This document shows positions 29,343-32,963 of a stretch of 32,963 nucleotides of DNA, piece by piece. The stretch covers positions 1 through 32,963 of the forward strand of contig JADMJS010000142.1 of NCBI GenBank assembly GCA_018780435.1. Direction: 5' to 3'. Both the position numbers and the translations under genes were made by a program. The stretch comes from Myxococcales bacterium. Lineage in GTDB: Bacteria > Myxococcota_A > UBA9042 > GCA-2863065. Position 1 is the first letter of the stretch, and each line of letters opens with the position of its first letter. Under the pieces are notes generated by a model, which had not been told where the DNA came from, ran no database searches, and worked only from the letters and a program-made list of their open reading frames with translations.

Positions 29343-31997
29343 ATGACCACCGCTGCCTCCACACCCGAGCCCAGTGTCCCTCGCCGAGCGCGCCCCGATC
29401 GCGCGCCCAGGAGCCTCGTGGACCGCTGGATCGGGCGCGCCACCTCCGCATTGCTCCTCGTCTCCGTCGCGCTTCTCGTCATGACGATCGTCGCGCTCCC
29501 CGGCATCGCGCGTCGCGAGCTCGAACGCCGCTTGCACGGCGCGGCGGCAGCGCGCGGCTTGGTCTTGACCTACGAGGCACTTGAGCTCGGAGCCGACTTC
29601 AACGCGACGCTTCGCGGCGTCTCGGTGTGGAGCGAACGCGACGCCCTCACCGCTTCCACCGACCTCGTCCGCGTCCACGTGAGCCCGGTGGCCGCCCTCT
29701 TCGGCACTACGCTCGACACCGTACGAAGCGTTGAGACCGGTGACCTCCGACTGGTGAGCGCGCTCGATGAGTCCATCGACGCGCTCGTGCGCCGACTCGC
29801 CACGGCGCCTGGACGTGGGAGCGCGGCCGGAGCCAACGCGGGCGGCAGCCGTCGACGGAAGGACGAGCTCGAGTCGGTCGCTCACCGACTCTTCAGCGGT
29901 CGCACCTTTCACGTCACAATTGAGACCGCCCGGACGCAGGCCGACCTGCGCTTCGAGGTCGACATCGCTGCACGGCACCTGCGAGCCGACGCGACGCTCG
30001 GGCCGGGCGCCGTGGCGGCCCTGCCGACGCTCGAGCGGGTAGAAGGGGACGGCACCATCCTCGATTTCGACGGCCTGAAGCGCGCTATCCACGGAGACGG
30101 GCAGCCCGAGGCCTTCGTGCGGGGACGGATCCACGTCAGTCCACCGCTGGCCGGCCGGCGGGTCATCGCCGCGGGTCAGGGGGCCGCCTTTGAACTGAAC
30201 GTCGGCGGGGTCGACGAGGCGGCGTGGGACGGCCACGCGCTCACCATCGCGCCCATCGACGTTGCATTACGCAGCGACGAGGGCGAGTCAGTCGAGGGCA
30301 CCCTCACCGCGGTCCGGCTCGTGCTCGCCGGCGAGACCGACGCCGATCTCGACATCCCCCGCATCGACCTCGTCGGCGCGCGTGGGACCCTCGTCAGCGA
30401 CCGACTGCCGGCGGAGCTCGGACGGAACGCGGGCGCCGATCGGATCACGCTGCACCTCGGTGAGGCATTACGTGACGCTCTCGTCCTTCGTTCGCGTTGC
30501 CCAGAGTGCCTCCGTGCCGCACTCGGGTCGCCACGTGACCTCGTCCGAGCCGTGTCGGCGGTGGGCCTCACCGGTGAAGCACATGGCCACGCCTTCGGCC
30601 TCGCGCGGGCGCTGCTCCTACGGACCGGTCAGGGCGAAGGCGGTGACCTCGTCGTCTCCGCCACCGGCGAGTTCGGCCCCCTCGGGAGCCAGTCCGACGC
30701 CTGGATGGACGCGCGCGTCACGCTCACGTCCTCCGGCCGCCCTCGCAACGCCAGCGTGGCGCTCACGGGCGTCGGGTCGCGGCTCGACCCGACGGGCGTC
30801 ACCCGGGTGCTCGCGATCCCGGAGTCGAGCCGTGCCGACCTCTTCCTCGACGTCGACTTCGAGACGGGCGACCGTGTTACCGCCACCGGGCAGGTGGCCG
30901 TGCGGGCGCTCGAACTCTCGCACTGGCGCATCGCCAAGGGGCCCGTCGGCCCCATCGAAGGGCGCGCGGACCTCGCCTTTGCGTGGGATCGTCGCGCCGG
31001 GACCGCTAGCGCGCGGGTGACGAACGCACGCATCGGCAATGCGACAGGCTCCGTGTCGCTCGACCTTGAGAAGCTCCAAGGCACGCCGCGTTTTCAAGTC
31101 TCGGTCACCGTCCCAGACCAGGACTGCCAGAGTCTCGCCGACGCGGTCCCGCGTGCGCTGCTGGAGACGACGGGCCGCCTCGACGTGACCGGTCGCGCGA
31201 CGCTCGAAGCCCGCCTCGACGTCGACCTCGAGGACCCCGAGAACCTCACCTTCGAGACGCGCGGTTCGCTGTCGGACTGCACGATAGCGTCCCTGGGCAT
31301 GTCCGTAGACGGCAAGCTCGCGTCGCTGTCTCGGCGCTTCAAATTTGAGCCGGTCGTCAATGGTGAACCAGTCGGCGCGAAGGTGGGCCCCGGGACGCGC
31401 AATTGGGTCTCGATGCGGAAGATCCCCCGCTTCATCGTCGAAGCCGCGATGGGCACCGAAGACGGCGGCTTCTATAAGCACGGCGGACTCAAGGAGAGCC
31501 TCATCCGAGGCGCCCTCAAGCTCAACTTCAAACACCGGCGCTACGTCTATGGTGGCAGCACGATCACGCAGCAGCTGGTCAAGAACCTCTTCCTCACGCG
31601 GACCAAGAACATCGCGCGCAAGTTCGAAGAGGCGGTCATCGCCACCGCAGTCGAGCGGTCGCTCAGCAAAGAGCGCATCCTCGAGCTGTACCTCAACTGC
31701 ATCGAATACGGCCCCAAGATATGGGGGATCAAGAAGGCCGCCCGAGCCTATTTTGGCAAAGAAGTCGAGGATCTGGCGGCCGCCGAAGGGCTCTTCCTCA
31801 TGGCCATCAAGCCCTACCCTGTCCACGCCTATTACGTGGCACGCGATGGCCAGTGGAACGAGCGGTGGGTCGAGCGGATGCGCGGGGTCTTCGAGAAGAT
31901 GGTGCGCCGCGGCTACGTGAGCCGTGAGGAGATGGACGCCGCCGCGCCGCTATACAAGCCCGAGTTCACCGGGCTGCGCTTTGCGCGGCGGCTCTGA
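29343..31997 (+). CDS. AsmA-like domain fused to a GT51 peptidoglycan transglycosylase
   Basis: I start at ATG 29343 (884 residues); a frame to 29196 would add 49 Pro/Arg/Thr-rich residues and cannot be excluded. A membrane helix spans about residues 33-53. It is followed by ~640 residues of AsmA-like beta-rich sequence, with repeated phrases of the type GxxxVDLxxxxLxxxT and LTSSGRPRNASVALTG. The last ~190 residues are a GT51 glycosyltransferase: AAMGTEDGGFYKHGG with catalytic E706, GGSTITQQLVKNLFLT and ARKFEEAVIATAVERSLSKERILELYLN. GxKIWGIKKAARAYFGK and EGLFLMAIKPYP complete it. GT51 polymerises lipid II into glycan strands outside the inner membrane. There is no transpeptidase domain. GT51 is normally next to its membrane anchor; here a large lipid-transfer-like domain intervenes. 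The gene follows serS by 251 bp. Confidence 0.83.
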   Translation: MTTAASTPEPSVPRRARPDRAPRSLVDRWIGRATSALLLVSVALLVMTIVALPGIARRELERRLHGAAAARGLVLTYEALELGADFNATLRGVSVWSERDALTASTDLVRVHVSPVAALFGTTLDTVRSVETGDLRLVSALDESIDALVRRLATAPGRGSAAGANAGGSRRRKDELESVAHRLFSGRTFHVTIETARTQADLRFEVDIAARHLRADATLGPGAVAALPTLERVEGDGTILDFDGLKRAIHGDGQPEAFVRGRIHVSPPLAGRRVIAAGQGAAFELNVGGVDEAAWDGHALTIAPIDVALRSDEGESVEGTLTAVRLVLAGETDADLDIPRIDLVGARGTLVSDRLPAELGRNAGADRITLHLGEALRDALVLRSRCPECLRAALGSPRDLVRAVSAVGLTGEAHGHAFGLARALLLRTGQGEGGDLVVSATGEFGPLGSQSDAWMDARVTLTSSGRPRNASVALTGVGSRLDPTGVTRVLAIPESSRADLFLDVDFETGDRVTATGQVAVRALELSHWRIAKGPVGPIEGRADLAFAWDRRAGTASARVTNARIGNATGSVSLDLEKLQGTPRFQVSVTVPDQDCQSLADAVPRALLETTGRLDVTGRATLEARLDVDLEDPENLTFETRGSLSDCTIASLGMSVDGKLASLSRRFKFEPVVNGEPVGAKVGPGTRNWVSMRKIPRFIVEAAMGTEDGGFYKHGGLKESLIRGALKLNFKHRRYVYGGSTITQQLVKNLFLTRTKNIARKFEEAVIATAVERSLSKERILELYLNCIEYGPKIWGIKKAARAYFGKEVEDLAAAEGLFLMAIKPYPVHAYYVARDGQWNERWVERMRGVFEKMVRRGYVSREEMDAAAPLYKPEFTGLRFARRL

Positions 31998-32010
31998 GCG
32001 AGAGACCGGA

Positions 32011-32963
32011 TCAGCCGATCCAGCGCTTGAAGAGGCCGAGGTCCCAGGCGAGCGCGAGCAGCGCGATGACCACGGCAATGGTGACGTAGAGCCAGACCGG
32101 CTTCTTCTTCTCGGCGAACGGATCCGCGATGGCGACGAGTGCCGATGTCGGGACCTCGGCGACGGCCGTCAGGGTCGCGCCGAAGGGGATGTTGATGCGT
32201 GCCCGCGTGTTGATGGCCCAGCCACCCGCGTCGAGGAGCGGCCCGAGGTTTCGCTGACGCAGCTTGAGCCACGCGAGGAGCATCGACGGGCCCGAGATGA
32301 GGAGCACCACGCCGCCGAGCGCGAGGGGCATCTGCCAAAGGCGCAGCGACATGAAGCCCGAGAGCACGGCAGCGAGCGCGCCGCCGATGGCGCCGAGCGC
32401 AAGCCCGATCGCCGCGAACACGCCCGCGAACTTGGCTACGTCAAAGGCGGCGGCGGGTTTGGCGTCGGCCGGTGGTGCGCCCGCTGCAGGCGGCGCCGCC
32501 GCTGGCGCCGGCGCGTCCGCCGTCTTGGCCGCACCCTCGACGCCGGCCGCCGCTTTCTCGTGCATCGCCTTGTCGCGGGAGCTCGCGAACTTCTCGATCT
32601 GGTCCGAGATGAGCCGTCCGATCCGCTTGTAGGGACTCCAGAAGGCCTGCCGGATGCTGATGGGGTTCTCGACGACCTTCACGATGGTCGCGTCGAAGTC
32701 GTTCCCGGCGCGGTCGTAGAAGACGCCGTTCCGGCCGACCATGAGGAAGTCCGAGTCGCCTCCGGTGAAGCAGGCGGCGATGGTCATCTTCTGGCCCGTC
32801 GACTTCCGAGTACACTCGCAGTAGGCGAGGTAGGTCTGGCTGAGGCCGGCCAAGGCGGCATGTTTGCCCATGTCGTCGACCCGGAGCGTGAGGTCGCAGG
32901 CGCGCCCATCGAGGTAGAGCGTCCCCGCCTGAAACATCGCCTTGCCGCGCCGCGTGTAGAAGT
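32011..32963 (-). CDS. Membrane protein of unknown function (5' end outside window)
   Basis: The frame is open to the right edge, with an internal ATG at 32937 that is unlikely to be the start because coding bias continues beyond it. About 316 residues are visible. The N-terminal soluble part has CECTRKSTGQKMTIAACFTGGDSDFLMVGRNGVFYD, then a helical segment and an Ala/Pro-rich linker (about 32450-32560). Three hydrophobic segments follow (FAGVFAAIGLALGAIGGALAAVL, LALGGVVLLISGPSMLLAWL, VWLYVTIAVVIALLALAWDL), the last ending in LFKRWIG at the C-terminus. I do not recognise the family. It converges with the transglycosylase gene at 13 bp spacing. Confidence 0.7.
   Translation of the reverse strand, partial: FYTRRGKAMFQAGTLYLDGRACDLTLRVDDMGKHAALAGLSQTYLAYCECTRKSTGQKMTIAACFTGGDSDFLMVGRNGVFYDRAGNDFDATIVKVVENPISIRQAFWSPYKRIGRLISDQIEKFASSRDKAMHEKAAAGVEGAAKTADAPAPAAAPPAAGAPPADAKPAAAFDVAKFAGVFAAIGLALGAIGGALAAVLSGFMSLRLWQMPLALGGVVLLISGPSMLLAWLKLRQRNLGPLLDAGGWAINTRARINIPFGATLTAVAEVPTSALVAIADPFAEKKKPVWLYVTIAVVIALLALAWDLGLFKRWIG

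Overview
This 33-kb window is GC-rich (by eye roughly 65-70%) with a strong G/C bias at third codon positions. It looks like a chromosome segment of a Myxococcota/deltaproteobacteria-type Gram-negative bacterium. The hints are many secreted lipoproteins with a long acidic Asp/Val/Pro linker after the lipobox cysteine, giant cysteine-rich proteins with CGDDGCGG repeats, an HNH endonuclease of a type common in myxobacteria, and an AsmA-like/transglycosylase fusion. Taxonomy is inferred from protein style only; no rRNA or tRNA gene is present.

Layout. 1-2.8 kb: two minus-strand lipoprotein enzymes, a glycerophosphodiester phosphodiesterase (cut by the window edge) and a clan-A glycoside hydrolase. 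2.8-3.5 kb: decayed gene remnants. 3.5-6.7 kb: a beta-propeller lipoprotein and a small lipoprotein, divergently transcribed from one 64-bp promoter gap. 6.7-9.3 kb: a haloalkane-dehalogenase-like hydrolase, a radical SAM/SPASM protein and a DUF3105 lipoprotein. 9.3-11.1 kb: a lipoprotein with three tail-collar-like repeats. 11.1-14.4 kb: an accessory island of visibly lower GC, with a subtilisin-like protease, a tightly coupled companion of unknown function, and a 5'-truncated HNH endonuclease gene. 14.5-19.7 kb: a 1736-residue cysteine-rich lipoprotein ending in a lamin-tail-like domain. 19.8-26.4 kb: a complete branched-chain amino acid (liv) ABC transporter operon, livJ-livH-livM-livG-livF, followed 12 bp later by xthA and a clear intrinsic terminator. 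26.6-33 kb: a hypothetical gene, serS, an AsmA-like/GT51 transglycosylase fusion, and a partial membrane protein.

The most unusual item is LivG. This normally soluble ~250-residue ATPase is 502 residues here. It carries two in-frame insertions, each with two predicted transmembrane helices, placed between intact nucleotide-binding motifs; the first also holds a ~140-residue loop domain. Both insertions contain an even number of helices, so the ATPase halves can stay on one side of the membrane. Second in interest are the protease/companion pair in the low-GC island and the AsmA-like/GT51 fusion.

A regulatory theme recurs: several genes have a -10-like hexamer ending 6-8 nt before the start codon (5937, 9344, 26607, 7612 minus, 5872 minus), as expected for leaderless mRNAs. 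The liv operon, serS, xthA and the giant cysteine-rich gene instead have conventional leaders or Shine-Dalgarno sites.
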